From: Serratia sp. FDAARGOS_506
GTDB taxonomy: Bacteria; Pseudomonadota; Gammaproteobacteria; Enterobacterales; Enterobacteriaceae
Direction of reading: 5' to 3'
Length of the DNA: 64,000 nt
NCBI RefSeq assembly: GCF_003812745.1
Contig: NZ_CP033831.1
Location: 2,046,001 to 2,110,000 of the forward strand
Part shown: positions 37,082 through 46,525 of the stretch, in pieces
How positions within the stretch are numbered: the first letter of the stretch is position 1
Layout: every line of letters begins with the position of its first letter
Program-made: the position numbers and the translations under genes
Notes under the pieces: model-generated
Seen by the model: only the letters and a program-made list of their open reading frames with translations
What the model was told of the DNA's origin: nothing
Database searches by the model: none

Positions 37082-38011
37082 GTGGCCAATTTACCGTCTA
37101 TGCCGTTGGATAACCTGAGCGACCTGCTGGTGTTCATTCGCGTCGCCGACGCCTGCAGCTTCACGCTGGCGGCCGAGAGGCTGGGCATTTCCCGATCGGC
37201 GGCGGGCAAATGCGTGAACCGGTTGGAGGAGCGATTGGCCACCCGGCTGCTGCAGCGCACCACGCGCAGCGTCAGCCTGACCGAAGACGGCGCGGTGTTT
37301 TACGAGTATGCGCAGCGCATCCTGTCGCAGGCCGAAGAGGCGGAAACGGCGCTGAATACGCGGCGGCAAACGCCGCGCGGGCGGCTGCGGCTGGATCTGC
37401 CGGTCTCGTTGGGGCGATTACATATCCTGCCGATTTTGCGGGAGTTTTTGGCGCAGTGGCCGGAGGTGGACGCCGACGTCAGCTTCTCCGACGATTACAG
37501 CGATTTGGTGCGCGACGGCATCGACGTGGCTGTCCGCGTTGGCGGCAACGACGACAGCCGGCTGGTGCGGCGGGTGCTCGCGCCGCATCGCCTGATCACC
37601 TGCGCGGCGCCGGATTATCTGGCGCGGTACGGTACGCCTGCAAAACCGGAGGCGTTGGGCGATCACGAGACGCTGGTCTTCAGCCATCAGGGGCTGCCGG
37701 CGCCCTGGCGCTATTTGGTCAACGGCCAACTGCACGAACAGCCGGTGCGTGGCCGGATGCGTTTCAACAACGTCGAGGCCTTGCGGGATGCGGCCGTCGC
37801 CGGAGCCGGCCTGTGCCAGGTGGGGGCGTTTCTGGTCGGCGAGCAGATTGCGGCCGGCACGCTGGTGCCGGTGCTGGAGCGCTATTGTCGCCCGGGACCG
37901 CCGATCTGCGCCGTCTACCCCAGCCGACGCCATCTCTCCCCCAAAGTGAAGCTGTTCCTGGCGGCGATCGAACGGCGCTGGCAGGGCAGGGCGATTTGGG
38001 AAGCCGACTAG
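37082..38011 (+). CDS. LysR-family transcriptional regulator
   Basis: A 309-residue LysR regulator: N-terminal winged helix (about residues 7-66; CSFTLAAERLGISRSAAGKCVNRLEERL) and a C-terminal effector-binding domain. The DNA-binding part resembles the YafC/DsdC-unlike solo LysR regulators that pair with efflux genes. The GTG start has GGGGAC just upstream; an ATG six codons later lacks a ribosome site. It is divergent from the MFS gene 90 bp away. Confidence 0.82.
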   Translation: MANLPSMPLDNLSDLLVFIRVADACSFTLAAERLGISRSAAGKCVNRLEERLATRLLQRTTRSVSLTEDGAVFYEYAQRILSQAEEAETALNTRRQTPRGRLRLDLPVSLGRLHILPILREFLAQWPEVDADVSFSDDYSDLVRDGIDVAVRVGGNDDSRLVRRVLAPHRLITCAAPDYLARYGTPAKPEALGDHETLVFSHQGLPAPWRYLVNGQLHEQPVRGRMRFNNVEALRDAAVAGAGLCQVGAFLVGEQIAAGTLVPVLERYCRPGPPICAVYPSRRHLSPKVKLFLAAIERRWQGRAIWEAD

Positions 38012-38019
38012 CGAACGTG

Positions 38020-39105
38020 TTACTCCTGCGGCTGCAGCAGGGCGGGCTGTACATTTTGCGCCAGCTGGATATTGTTGCGGCCGCTGTTTTTCGCCAAATA
38101 AAGTGCAGCGTCGGCTGCGCCGATCGCCGATTCGACGTCCAGCTTTTCCAACGCCGAGATGCCGGCGCTGAGCGTCAGCGTGCCGCTGTGCTGCGGGCTG
38201 GCGCCGTGCGGGATATTCAGTTCCGCCACCCGTTGGCGCACCCGTTCGGCCAGCTGCGCCGCGTAGCCTTCGTGCACGTTGGTCAGCAGCACTAAAAACT
38301 CCTCCCCGCCGTACCGCACCACGATGTCGCGTGAACGCACCGCATCGCGGATGGCGATCGCCACCTGCACCAGCGCCCGGTCGCCCATCGCGTGGCCGTA
38401 ACTGTCGTTGTAGACCTTGAAGTGGTCGATATCCAGCAGCAGCACGTAGTGGCGGCCGGTTTGCGGTTCCATCAGCATGTTGATCTTATTCTCCAGGCCG
38501 CGGCGGTTATAAAGGCCGGTCAGGGGATCGAGCATGCTCAAATTATTGAACTTGTCCCGTTCGTTATACAGGTTGGCCACCAGCGCATGGGTAAAGATTT
38601 CACTGCGTTTCAACATCAGGTGATGAATGGAGAAAGCGATAATAGGTAATAGCGTGGTGAATAATATCCGCAGGGTATTATGCATGCCGTCTAAAACCAG
38701 GATCATCATTGCGGAAGGCACGGCGTGTAAACAAAAGGCGGTAAAGTTATCCGTCAGAGAAATAGCGCTGATAAAAAAGATGCTGAACAAACTAATTAAT
38801 AAAAAATCTTGGTTATTCGGCAGGCAATATTGACTTTTAACGTAGATGTGTGAGGCCCAAAGCAGGCCGAGAACGCTAGCGAACAGGTTGAGTTTGCCTA
38901 CGTATTGCCGCGGCGCGGACAGAGAAAATAGCGCAGCTGCCAGACAAAATAACGGTATGCATAATAAAGGCAGAGTAAAAGAAGGGACATCCCTAAAAGG
39001 GAACAATAACGTAAATACGGAAGAGGCGGCATTCATCACCAGAAAAAGAAATAATGCCAGGCGCTGCTTGCTGTTCAGTAATTCCTGATAAGAACGGGCG
39101 TTCAT
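38020..39105 (-). CDS. Membrane-bound diguanylate cyclase (GGDEF)
   Basis: A 361-residue protein with about five to six membrane helices in residues 15-165, then a GGDEF domain (about 188-355). The active-site signature is GGEEF at 266-270, and RSRD at 257-260 is an intact product-inhibition (I) site. It should make cyclic-di-GMP from two GTP. The start at 39105 (MNARSYQ) gives a short cytoplasmic tail before the first helix; the longer in-frame version from 39222 adds an unlikely polar tail. The membrane sensor has no recognised ligand. Confidence 0.87.
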   Translation of the reverse strand: MNARSYQELLNSKQRLALFLFLVMNAASSVFTLLFPFRDVPSFTLPLLCIPLFCLAAALFSLSAPRQYVGKLNLFASVLGLLWASHIYVKSQYCLPNNQDFLLISLFSIFFISAISLTDNFTAFCLHAVPSAMMILVLDGMHNTLRILFTTLLPIIAFSIHHLMLKRSEIFTHALVANLYNERDKFNNLSMLDPLTGLYNRRGLENKINMLMEPQTGRHYVLLLDIDHFKVYNDSYGHAMGDRALVQVAIAIRDAVRSRDIVVRYGGEEFLVLLTNVHEGYAAQLAERVRQRVAELNIPHGASPQHSGTLTLSAGISALEKLDVESAIGAADAALYLAKNSGRNNIQLAQNVQPALLQPQE

Positions 39106-39197
39106 ACGGAGGTCACTCTTTGCAAAGTCGTTCTGTCGAATAATTAAGGTTGAGAAGCATTCCCTCGGCGCGAAATATCCACGGAAGTTGCATGGTT

Positions 39198-39216
39198 GAT
39201 GATTGTGATTATTATC
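39198..39216. promoter_or_regulatory. Weak Fur-box-like site
   Basis: The 19 bases here match 14 of 19 positions of the Fur consensus GATAATGATAATCATTATC. It lies upstream of the diguanylate cyclase and of the DUF1435 gene, 130 bp from the stronger box. Confidence 0.35.
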
Positions 39217-39329
39217 ATGCAAACAGGACTAGGAATTTTCTTATGTCAAATTATCATTTTTTCATGCTGGTGTCATCTGGGTTTGGTCAACGCAGTGAAA
39301 ATGGTGCGGTGGCCAAAAAAGTGTTATAT

Positions 39330-39348
39330 GATATTGGTTATCATTATC
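39330..39348 (+). promoter_or_regulatory. Fur box overlapping the DUF1435 gene promoter
   Basis: GATATTGGTTATCATTATC matches 16 of 19 positions of the Fur consensus. A TATGAT -10-like hexamer (39326-39331) overlaps it, so Fur-iron binding would repress. It lies 17 bp before the start codon. Confidence 0.7.
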
Positions 39349-39364
39349 ACTTAAGGGGGTTGTC

Positions 39365-39649
39365 ATGCTCACCGCCATGATTGCCGCGTGTGGACTGTGG
39401 GGCGTCAGCTGGTGTCTAGGCGATCGTCTGGCCAGCGCCTGGGGCGTTTTGCTGCCGTGTGCGCTGATGCCGCTGCTGGCCTTGATCGATCTGAATATGA
39501 TGCAGCTGCGCACCCTGATTGTGATAGCGATGTTGGCGACGCTGGTGATGCTGTTCAACAGCCGGCTGCGCCACTATCTGCTGCTGCCTTCCTGCATAGC
39601 GTTGGCGGGCGGCCTGGCGGCAATCAGCCTCAACTTCAGCTTCGCGTAA
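39365..39649 (+). CDS. yjjZ: DUF1435 small membrane protein, YjjZ-like
   Basis: A 94-residue hydrophobic protein with three likely membrane helices. The C-terminal half (LRHYLLLPSCIALAGGLAA) closely resembles E. coli YjjZ (DUF1435), which also lies near the leuVPQ tRNA genes. The ATG follows a GGGGG tract. A Fur box covers its promoter. Its function is unknown, but iron-limited expression is predicted. Confidence 0.75.
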   Translation: MLTAMIAACGLWGVSWCLGDRLASAWGVLLPCALMPLLALIDLNMMQLRTLIVIAMLATLVMLFNSRLRHYLLLPSCIALAGGLAAISLNFSFA

Positions 39650-39737
39650 ACGCCGGAAACGGCAAAACCACGCTTAGGCGTGTTTATCATCAATGCGTTG
39701 GGATTTTTTCGAAGGAACTACCGGAGAGATCATCAAT

Positions 39738-39824
39738 TGGTGCGAAGAGAGGGACTTGAACCCTCACGTCCGTAAGGACACTAACACCTGAAGCTAGCGC
39801 GTCTACCAATTCCGCCACCTTCGC
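39738..39824 (-). tRNA. tRNA-Leu (CAG)
   Basis: An 87-base tRNA gene read on the minus strand, from GCGAAGG at 39824 to the encoded CCA at 39738. The seven-base anticodon loop TTCAGGT gives anticodon CAG (codon CUG). A long variable arm marks a class II tRNA. It is the last gene of a three-copy array transcribed leftwards. Confidence 0.97.
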
Positions 39825-39866
39825 ACAGTCGATGTTGTTGCTTCGATTTATATTACGTCGCCAGCT

Positions 39867-39953
39867 TGGTGCGAAGAGAGGGACTTGAACCCTCACGTCC
39901 GTAAGAACACTAACACCTGAAGCTAGCGCGTCTACCAATTCCGCCACCTTCGC
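39867..39953 (-). tRNA. tRNA-Leu (CAG), variable-arm variant
   Basis: The middle copy of the array, 87 bases with encoded CCA. It differs from the other two by one base in the variable arm (position 39906; GTTC instead of GTCC in the stem strand), turning a C-G pair into a U-G wobble. The rest, including anticodon CAG, is the same. Confidence 0.97.
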
Positions 39954-39989
39954 ATCGATGCTGAGTGCAATATAAATCATGTGGTTATT

Positions 39990-40076
39990 TGGTGCGAAGA
40001 GAGGGACTTGAACCCTCACGTCCGTAAGGACACTAACACCTGAAGCTAGCGCGTCTACCAATTCCGCCACCTTCGC
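39990..40076 (-). tRNA. tRNA-Leu (CAG)
   Basis: The first transcribed copy of the array, 87 bases with encoded CCA and anticodon CAG, sequence identical to the copy at 39738-39824. The three copies and their order beside rsmC correspond to the E. coli leuV/P/Q locus. Confidence 0.97.
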
Positions 40077-40148
40077 GTACCAGAAACATTACCGGAGTAA
40101 CGTTACCACGGAGGCGAATTCTAGAGATTTTGGCGGACACGTCAACAG

Positions 40149-41093
40149 TTATTTCCCCGCTTTGCGGGCGTTTGCTGGAAAAACAGCCATATCACCGCTT
40201 TTCTGCTGGTCAAACAGCCAAATCAGCCAATCAATCAACACTCTGACCCTTGGTGCCAGGAAACGGCCGGGCGGATACATGATGTAAATCGGCATCGGCG
40301 GAGGGGGCGTTTCCGCCAACACTTCCACCAGTTCGCCCTGTTCCAGCCAGGGAGCAAGCGAATAGCGCGCCGCCTGAATCAATCCCATGCCGGCACGCGC
40401 GCCGGCGATGTAGGCGTCGGCACCGCTGACGCTCAGCCGGGCGGGGAGTTCGCGCAGTTCCACTTTGCCGCCGCGGCAGAATTCCAGCGGATAATTGCGG
40501 TTGCTGGCCAGAGAAAAATAACCCACCGCGCGGTGCGGTTCCAGGCTATCGATGTCGAACGGCGTGCCGCAAGCTTGCAGGTAAGCGGGGGAGGCGCAGG
40601 TGACCTGCGGCAACTGGGCGATACGCCGCGCCACCAGGCTGTCGTCTTCGGTTTCCCAGGCGCGCAGCACGCAGTCTACGCCTTCGCGCAACAGATCGAC
40701 GTGGGTGTCGTTGGCGCCCAGCGCCAGCGTGATGTCGGGATAGCGCCGGTAAAAGTCGTCCAGCGCCGGAATGACTATCTCACGCGCCAGCGAATGGGGC
40801 ATGTCGATGCGCACCTTACCGGACGGCTGCAGCTTATGGTGGCTGAACAGCGTGTCCGCCTCCTCAAGCGCCCCCAGCAACTGCACGCAGCGTTGATAGT
40901 AGAGGCTGCCTTCGCTCGTCACTTGCACCTGGCGGGTGGTGCGGATCAGCAGGCGCACGCCCAGCCGCTGTTCCAGCCGTTTCAGCGCGTTGCTGACCGT
41001 GGCGCGCGGCAGCTGCAGGCGCTCGGCCGCCCGGCTGAAGCTGCCCAGTTCGACGATGCGGGTAAAAATGCGCATGGCTTGAACCTGGTCCAT
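40149..41093 (-). CDS. LysR-family transcriptional regulator
   Basis: A 314-residue LysR regulator with the N-terminal HTH in SFSRAAERLQLPRATVSNALKRLEQRLG and a C-terminal effector domain. The start at 41093 (MDQVQAMRIFTR) is the normal family N-terminus with GGAG upstream; a further 62 in-frame residues upstream are not credible. It is divergent from the aldo/keto reductase at 41212, its probable target. Confidence 0.85.
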   Translation of the reverse strand: MDQVQAMRIFTRIVELGSFSRAAERLQLPRATVSNALKRLEQRLGVRLLIRTTRQVQVTSEGSLYYQRCVQLLGALEEADTLFSHHKLQPSGKVRIDMPHSLAREIVIPALDDFYRRYPDITLALGANDTHVDLLREGVDCVLRAWETEDDSLVARRIAQLPQVTCASPAYLQACGTPFDIDSLEPHRAVGYFSLASNRNYPLEFCRGGKVELRELPARLSVSGADAYIAGARAGMGLIQAARYSLAPWLEQGELVEVLAETPPPPMPIYIMYPPGRFLAPRVRVLIDWLIWLFDQQKSGDMAVFPANARKAGK

Positions 41094-41211
41094 GTCCACT
41101 CCGAATTGTTGGTGATTTTTGAACAGTGATGTGCAATCTGCATTATTTATCTTTGTAGCGTAAACAACCAGACTTTGCTGCGTTATCCATTCATCGCATG
41201 AGGGCAGTACA

Positions 41212-42204
41212 ATGCAACAACGTAAACTGGGTTCCCAAGGTCCTGTCGTCTCCGCCCTGGGGCTGGGATGCATGGGCATGAGCGACTTCTACTCCACCGG
41301 TGCCGATCGGCAGGAGGCCATCGCCACGCTGCACCGGGCGCTGGAGCTGGGCGTCACGCTGCTCGACACCGCTGACATGTATGGCCCACACACCAACGAA
41401 GAACTGGTGGGGGAAGCGATCAAGGGCAAACGGCAACAGGTGTTCCTGGCCACCAAGTTTGGCATCCTGCGCGATCCGGCGGATCCTTCGGCGCGCGGCG
41501 TCAGCAGCCGGCCCGAGTATATCCGGCGCTCCGTCGAGGGCAGCCTGCGGCGCTTGGGCGTGGAGGAGATCGATCTTTATTATCAGCACCGGGTCGATCC
41601 GCAGGTGCCGATCGAAGACGTCGTGGGTACGATGGCGGATCTGATCCGCGAAGGCAAGATCCGCCATATCGGCCTGAGCGAGGTGTCGGTCGACACGCTG
41701 GAGCGGGCGCACAAGGTGCATCCGATCACGGCGCTGCAGACCGAGTATTCGCTGTGGACGCGCGACGCCGAACAGGGCGTGCTGGCGGCCTGTGAGCGCC
41801 TGGGCATCGGCTTTGTGCCTTACAGCCCGTTAGGGCGTGGTTTCCTTACCGGCGCTATCCGGCGGCCGGAGGATCTGGCCGAGGACGATTTCCGCCGCGA
41901 CAACCCGCGCTTCCAGGGGGAAAACTTTGCCCGTAACCTGGCGCTGGTGGAGAAGGTGGGGGAGCTGGCGGCGCAGAAGGGCGTCAAGCCTTCACAGCTG
42001 GCGCTGGCCTGGGTGTTGGCGCAGGGCGAGCACATTGTGCCGATTCCCGGCACCAAACGTCGCCGCTATCTGGAAGAGAACGTCGCGGCGGCGGAGATAA
42101 CGCTGAGCGCTGCCGAACTGGCGGCGATCGAAGCGGCGTTTCCGCTGAGCGCGGCGGCCGGCGATCGCTACGGCGCGGAGTCGATGACCTACATCAACGG
42201 CTAA
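41212..42204 (+). CDS. Aldo/keto reductase
   Basis: A 330-residue NADPH-dependent aldo/keto reductase of the AKR13/YajO-like group. The catalytic tyrosine is in [18 protein letters not shown], lysine in FLATKFG, histidine in [11 protein letters not shown], and the cofactor site in [13 protein letters not shown]. It reduces aldehydes or ketones; the physiological substrate is unknown. A terminator follows at once. Confidence 0.9.
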   Translation: MQQRKLGSQGPVVSALGLGCMGMSDFYSTGADRQEAIATLHRALELGVTLLDTADMYGPHTNEELVGEAIKGKRQQVFLATKFGILRDPADPSARGVSSRPEYIRRSVEGSLRRLGVEEIDLYYQHRVDPQVPIEDVVGTMADLIREGKIRHIGLSEVSVDTLERAHKVHPITALQTEYSLWTRDAEQGVLAACERLGIGFVPYSPLGRGFLTGAIRRPEDLAEDDFRRDNPRFQGENFARNLALVEKVGELAAQKGVKPSQLALAWVLAQGEHIVPIPGTKRRRYLEENVAAAEITLSAAELAAIEAAFPLSAAAGDRYGAESMTYING

Positions 42205-42209
42205 AAAAA

Positions 42210-42230
42210 AGCGCGGCCTCGGGCCGCGCT
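42210..42230. terminator. Bidirectional Rho-independent terminator
   Basis: AGCGCGGCC (42210-42218) pairs with GGCCGCGCT (42222-42230), a three-base loop between. An A-run precedes it (42203-42210) and T-rich sequence follows, so it can act on both the aldo/keto reductase and the convergent rsmC transcript. Confidence 0.8.
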
Positions 42231-42254
42231 CTGTCGTTTTCCGCCAACGGCGAA

Positions 42255-43295
42255 TTATTTCTTCTTCGGCGCGCGCGGCGGGCGGCCGACGGTGGCCTGG
42301 TACACCTTGAAGCGGCCGTTTTGCGCCAGCACTTCGTGGCTGCCGAAGGTGGCGTCCAGAATGTCCGGGTACGGCAGGAAGGCGTTGGCGACGATGCGCA
42401 GCTGGCCGCCGATCGGCAGGTGTTTCACCGCGCCGCGGATCAGGGTTTCGGCGGCGGTCAGGCTGGTCTGCAGCCCGTCGTGGAACGGCGGGTTGGAGAT
42501 GATCATGTCGAAACGGCCGGTGATGTCGGAGTAAACGTTGCTGACGATCACTTCGCCTTCGATGCCGTTGGCGGCCAGCGTCGCGCGGCTGGATTCCACC
42601 GCAGCGGCGTTGACGTCGCTGAGGGTCAGTTTCACCTTCGGCGACAGCTTGGCCATCACCGAGGCCATCACGCCGGCGCCGCAGCCGATGTCCAGCACCT
42701 TGCCTTTCATGTGTTTTTCCAGCGTCGACAGCAGCAGCGAGCTGCCGACGTCCAGGCCGTCGCGGCTGAACACGCCCGGCAGCGTTTTCACTTCCAGATC
42801 GTGCAGCTGATAGCTGTCCCACCAGTCGTTCAGGTCGAATTCGGTCTGCGCGTCCAGACGGCCGTGATACAGGCCGCAGCGGCGCGCGCTGTCGATTTTC
42901 ACCAACGCAACGTGGCCTTCCAGCGTGGTCTCGGCGCTGCGCACGCCGCTGCGGTTTTCACCGACCACGAACACGTCCACACCCACCGGCAGCAGCGCCA
43001 GGATGTTGCACAGTTGGAATTGCGCTTCCTGCTTGCTCTTCGGCCAGTAGTAAATCAGCGTGTCGCAGTCGGCGACGAAAGCGGGATCGACGGTCAAACC
43101 GAACTGCACGTTATCGCCCATCGTCCGGTTCAGTAACTGCCAGTGATGGTATTGCTGGGTGTGGACGCGCACGTCCGCGGCCTCGAATTGGGCCGGCAGG
43201 CTGTCCTGCAGGTCGCCGGCAAACAGCACGCGGCGTTCGATAAATTCATCACTGTGGCGCAGCATGACTTCACTGGCGGGGGTTAATGCAGACAT
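42255..43295 (-). CDS. rsmC: RsmC, 16S rRNA (guanine-1207-N2) methyltransferase
   Basis: A 346-residue protein (E. coli 343) with an N-terminal pseudo-methyltransferase domain and a C-terminal SAM-dependent domain: the SAM site [16 protein letters not shown] and the catalytic ISNPPFHDG. It methylates G1207 of 16S rRNA in the 30S subunit. The start at 43295 ([18 protein letters not shown]) has AGGAG upstream; 52 further in-frame residues upstream are not part of the family. It is divergent from holD. Confidence 0.95.
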   Translation of the reverse strand: MSALTPASEVMLRHSDEFIERRVLFAGDLQDSLPAQFEAADVRVHTQQYHHWQLLNRTMGDNVQFGLTVDPAFVADCDTLIYYWPKSKQEAQFQLCNILALLPVGVDVFVVGENRSGVRSAETTLEGHVALVKIDSARRCGLYHGRLDAQTEFDLNDWWDSYQLHDLEVKTLPGVFSRDGLDVGSSLLLSTLEKHMKGKVLDIGCGAGVMASVMAKLSPKVKLTLSDVNAAAVESSRATLAANGIEGEVIVSNVYSDITGRFDMIISNPPFHDGLQTSLTAAETLIRGAVKHLPIGGQLRIVANAFLPYPDILDATFGSHEVLAQNGRFKVYQATVGRPPRAPKKK

Positions 43296-43441
43296 CAGAT
43301 ATTGGCTCCTGGAAATGAGACCGGGGATTATAGAGCTTTGTGGCGATATGTTCGACGGGTTTGTTGGCGCGGGCAGCGCGGGTTTGTTAGCATAGCGCGG
43401 CGCATGGCAGGCATGGCGCACCACAACGGGTAGGAATCGGC

Positions 43442-43879
43442 ATGGCATCAAAACGCGACTGGCTGTTACAACAACTGGGTATTACGCAGTGGACATTGCG
43501 CCGCCCGAGCGTGTTGCAGGGCGAAGTGGCGGTCAGTCTGCCGCCCGAGGCGCGCCTGTTGGTGGTGGCGCAGACGCTGCCGGCGCCCGACGACCCGCTG
43601 TTTTGCGACGTGCTGCGCAGCCTGGGGCTGACGCCGGCGCATACCTACAGCCTGACGCCGGAACAGGCGGCGATGCTGCCTGAAGAGACCGCATGCAACA
43701 GTTGGCGGCTGGGCGTGGCGGAACCGCTTGCGGTCGCCGGCGCGCAGCTACACAGCCCGGCGCTGGCCGAGCTTTCTCAAGACGCGGGGGCCAAACGCGC
43801 CCTCTGGCAGCAGATTTGTCATCATGAACACGATTTCTACCCTGACGGCGGCCGATCTGGCCACGGCCTTCACCATTGA
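43442..43879 (+). CDS. holD: HolD, DNA polymerase III psi subunit
   Basis: A 145-residue psi subunit (E. coli 137) of the clamp-loader complex, which links the chi subunit (and single-strand-binding protein) to the gamma/tau complex. [19 protein letters not shown] at the N-terminus is the chi/clamp-loader-contact region. The 3' end overlaps rimI by 56 bases, as in E. coli. Confidence 0.92.
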   Translation: MASKRDWLLQQLGITQWTLRRPSVLQGEVAVSLPPEARLLVVAQTLPAPDDPLFCDVLRSLGLTPAHTYSLTPEQAAMLPEETACNSWRLGVAEPLAVAGAQLHSPALAELSQDAGAKRALWQQICHHEHDFYPDGGRSGHGLHH

Positions 43880-44267
43880 GCAAGCCAGCCACGCTTTCCC
43901 CTGGACGGAAACCACCTTCGCCAGCAATCAGGGCGATCGCTACCTTAACCTGAAGCTGAGCGCCGACGGGGAGATGGCGGGGTTCGCCATCACGCAGATC
44001 GTGCTGGATGAAGCCACGTTGTTCAACATCGCCATTCATCCGCAGCACCAGCGCCGGGGCTTTGGCCGTTTGCTGCTCAACGCGTTGATCGAACAGCTGG
44101 AGAGCCGCGGCGTGGTGACGCTGTGGCTGGAGGTGCGCGCCTCCAACCAGGCGGCGATCGCACTGTATGAAGATCTCGGTTTCAACGAGGTCACCGTGCG
44201 CCGCAATTATTACCCGAGCGCCCAAGGCCGCGAAGACGCGATCGTGATGGCGCTGCCGCTGGCGTAA
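43824..44267 (+). CDS. rimI: RimI, ribosomal protein S18 alanine N-acetyltransferase
   Basis: A 147-residue GNAT acetyltransferase (E. coli 148). The acetyl-CoA site is HPQHQRRGFGRLLL and the C-terminal substrate part LEVRASNQAAIALYEDLGF. It acetylates the N-terminal alanine of S18. The start at 43824 ([12 protein letters not shown]) is the family start and lies inside holD. In E. coli yjjG follows; here prfC follows directly. Confidence 0.93.
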   Translation: MNTISTLTAADLATAFTIEQASHAFPWTETTFASNQGDRYLNLKLSADGEMAGFAITQIVLDEATLFNIAIHPQHQRRGFGRLLLNALIEQLESRGVVTLWLEVRASNQAAIALYEDLGFNEVTVRRNYYPSAQGREDAIVMALPLA

Positions 44268-44418
44268 TCAGCCCGGCCGGAAAAAGCATTGATTGTCACC
44301 GGTTGGCAAATCGGCGAAAATGCCCGGCTGTTATCTTTTATTCACCGCTTTGCCCGGCGCCGCGATCGGCGCGTTCTGATGATGTTGCAGGGCGGACTAA
44401 CCGTAGAACCTGAAAACC

Positions 44419-46008
44419 ATGTCTCCTAGTGAATTTGCCCGCGAAGTCTCCAAAAGAAGAACTTTCGCCATCATCTCGCACCCCGATGCCGGTAAAACCA
44501 CCATTACCGAGAAAGTGCTGCTGTTCGGACAGGCGATCCAGACCGCCGGTACGGTAAAAGGCCGCGGCTCCAGCCAGCACGCCAAATCCGACTGGATGGA
44601 AATGGAAAAGCAGCGTGGGATCTCGATCACCACCTCCGTGATGCAGTTCCCGTATCGCGACAGCCTGGTTAACCTGCTGGATACCCCGGGGCACGAAGAC
44701 TTCTCCGAAGATACTTACCGTACCCTGACTGCCGTCGACTGCTGTCTGATGGTGATCGACGCCGCCAAGGGCGTTGAGGATCGTACCCGTAAGCTGATGG
44801 AAGTCACCCGTCTGCGCGACACGCCGATCCTGACCTTCATGAACAAACTGGACCGCGACATCCGCGATCCGATGGAAGTGATGGATGAAGTCGAGCGCGA
44901 GCTGAAGATCGCCTGCTCGCCTATCACCTGGCCAATCGGCTGCGGCAAGCTGTTCAAGGGCGTTTACCACCTGTACAAGGATGAAACCTACCTGTACCAG
45001 ACCGGTAAAGGCCACACCATTCAGGAAGTGCGCATCGTCAAAGGCCTGAATAACCCGGAGCTGGATGCGGCGGTGGGCGAAGATCTGGCGGCGCAGCTGC
45101 GCGATGAGCTGGAACTGGTGCAGGGCGCTTCCCACGAGTTCGATCAGGAGGCCTTCCTGAGCGGCGAGCTGACCCCGGTATTCTTCGGTACCGCACTCGG
45201 TAACTTCGGCGTGGATCACATGCTGGACGGCCTGGTGGCCTGGGCGCCGGCGCCGATGCCGCGCAAAACCGATACCCGCGAAGTGACGGCGGCGGAAGAG
45301 AAATTCACCGGCTTCGTGTTCAAGATCCAGGCCAACATGGATCCGAAACACCGCGACCGCGTGGCCTTTATGCGCGTGGTTTCCGGTCGCTACGAGAAGG
45401 GCATGAAGCTGCGCCAGGTGCGCACCGGCAAAGACGTAGTGATCTCCGACGCGCTGACCTTCATGGCCGGTGACCGTTCGCACGTGGAAGAAGCCTACCC
45501 GGGCGATATTATCGGCCTGCACAACCACGGCACCATTCAGATCGGCGACACTTTCACCCAGGGTGAAGACATGAAGTTCACCGGTATTCCGAACTTCGCG
45601 CCGGAGCTGTTCCGCCGTATTCGCCTGCGCGATCCGCTGAAGCAGAAACAGCTGTTGAAGGGGCTGGTTCAGCTGTCCGAAGAGGGCGCGGTGCAGGTGT
45701 TCCGTCCGATTGCCAACAACGATCTGATCGTCGGTGCGGTCGGTGTGCTGCAGTTCGACGTGGTGGTGGCGCGTTTGAAGAGCGAGTACAACGTGGAAGC
45801 GCTGTACGAGTCGGTCAACGTGTCGACCGCGCGCTGGGTCGAGTGCGACGACGTGAAGAAGTTCGAAGAGTTCAAGCGCAAGAACGAGATCAACCTGGCG
45901 CTGGACGGCGGGGACAACCTGTCCTACATCGCGCCGACCATGGTGAACCTTAACCTGACGCAGGAACGCTATCCCGACGTGACCTTCCGCAAGACGCGCG
46001 AACACTGA
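44419..46008 (+). CDS. prfC: PrfC, peptide chain release factor 3
   Basis: A 529-residue translational GTPase, equal in length to E. coli RF3. G-motifs are [33 protein letters not shown] and FMNKLDRD. It removes RF1/RF2 from the ribosome after termination. The reading frame is intact. A strong hairpin follows the stop. Confidence 0.97.
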   Translation: MSPSEFAREVSKRRTFAIISHPDAGKTTITEKVLLFGQAIQTAGTVKGRGSSQHAKSDWMEMEKQRGISITTSVMQFPYRDSLVNLLDTPGHEDFSEDTYRTLTAVDCCLMVIDAAKGVEDRTRKLMEVTRLRDTPILTFMNKLDRDIRDPMEVMDEVERELKIACSPITWPIGCGKLFKGVYHLYKDETYLYQTGKGHTIQEVRIVKGLNNPELDAAVGEDLAAQLRDELELVQGASHEFDQEAFLSGELTPVFFGTALGNFGVDHMLDGLVAWAPAPMPRKTDTREVTAAEEKFTGFVFKIQANMDPKHRDRVAFMRVVSGRYEKGMKLRQVRTGKDVVISDALTFMAGDRSHVEEAYPGDIIGLHNHGTIQIGDTFTQGEDMKFTGIPNFAPELFRRIRLRDPLKQKQLLKGLVQLSEEGAVQVFRPIANNDLIVGAVGVLQFDVVVARLKSEYNVEALYESVNVSTARWVECDDVKKFEEFKRKNEINLALDGGDNLSYIAPTMVNLNLTQERYPDVTFRKTREH

Positions 46009-46015
46009 TAAATCG

Positions 46016-46038
46016 GCAGGGCGCCCAGTGCGCCCTGC
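46016..46038 (+). terminator. prfC terminator
   Basis: GCAGGGCGC and GCGCCCTGC form a nine-base-pair stem with a five-base loop, then ACGTTTCT, seven bases after the prfC stop. Confidence 0.7.
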
Positions 46039-46149
46039 ACGTTTCTCCTATCCTCACTGCGCTAATTAATAAATCTTCCTCATATTTTATCCTGCAAACT
46101 GCTATCGCCAGGCGATGTTCGTTCGGCCTGCGTTTTCCGTCTGATGGTC

Positions 46150-46328
46150 TATCTTTAACGAGATGTCCGCACATTGCTTGAGAGTAAATCACTGTAATAC
46201 GTTACTTGTTTGGTGAGTTATTCTGATGCGTTGCCGATAGGAGACAGTCAGTATCTTTAAATATCAATGAGATAGCTATATTTCAGTTTTGTGTAACTTA
46301 GCCTGTCGTCAATAGACGACAGTTTTTT
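46150..46328 (+). ncRNA. Candidate small RNA upstream of osmY
   Basis: Within the 517-bp gap (46009-46525) a classic intrinsic terminator ends at 46328 although no open frame precedes it after the separate prfC terminator. A TTGCTT/TAATAC promoter-like pair (from about 46175, spacing 15) lies upstream. The inferred transcript would be about 110-170 bases. The 5' limit is a guess. Confidence 0.35.
46303..46328 (+). terminator. Strong Rho-independent terminator without an obvious gene
   Basis: CTGTCGTC-AATA-GACGACAG followed by TTTTTT (46323-46328). The stem is perfect and the T-run is on the plus strand only, so it ends a rightward transcript. The remaining 46329-46525 probably holds the osmY promoter; no other feature was seen there. 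Confidence 0.85.
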
Positions 46329-46525
46329 GGCTAAAAATCCGACTTCTGAATTTTTTTCTTTGATTTTTAAGGTGTTTTTTGAGTTGGCACGGCCGTTGCA
46401 ACACTCCTGTCGTGAACGCTTAATCGTATAGCGATGATGAAGTATTTACCGAGCAGGCCGCGTGAAGGTGGCCGCAGGGTTCCGGCGTTCTGGCGTCGAG
46501 AGCCCCCAACAAAAGGAAGAGATCG

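Noticed and set aside
39690-40070. A 126-residue open frame with three near-identical 25-residue repeats on the minus strand
   Set aside because: The repeats are translations of the three tRNA-Leu genes; it is not a protein gene.
44338-46005. A 555-residue open frame antisense to prfC
   Set aside because: It mirrors the codon structure of prfC, is rich in His/Arg/Gln as antisense frames in GC-rich DNA are, and shows no family resemblance.
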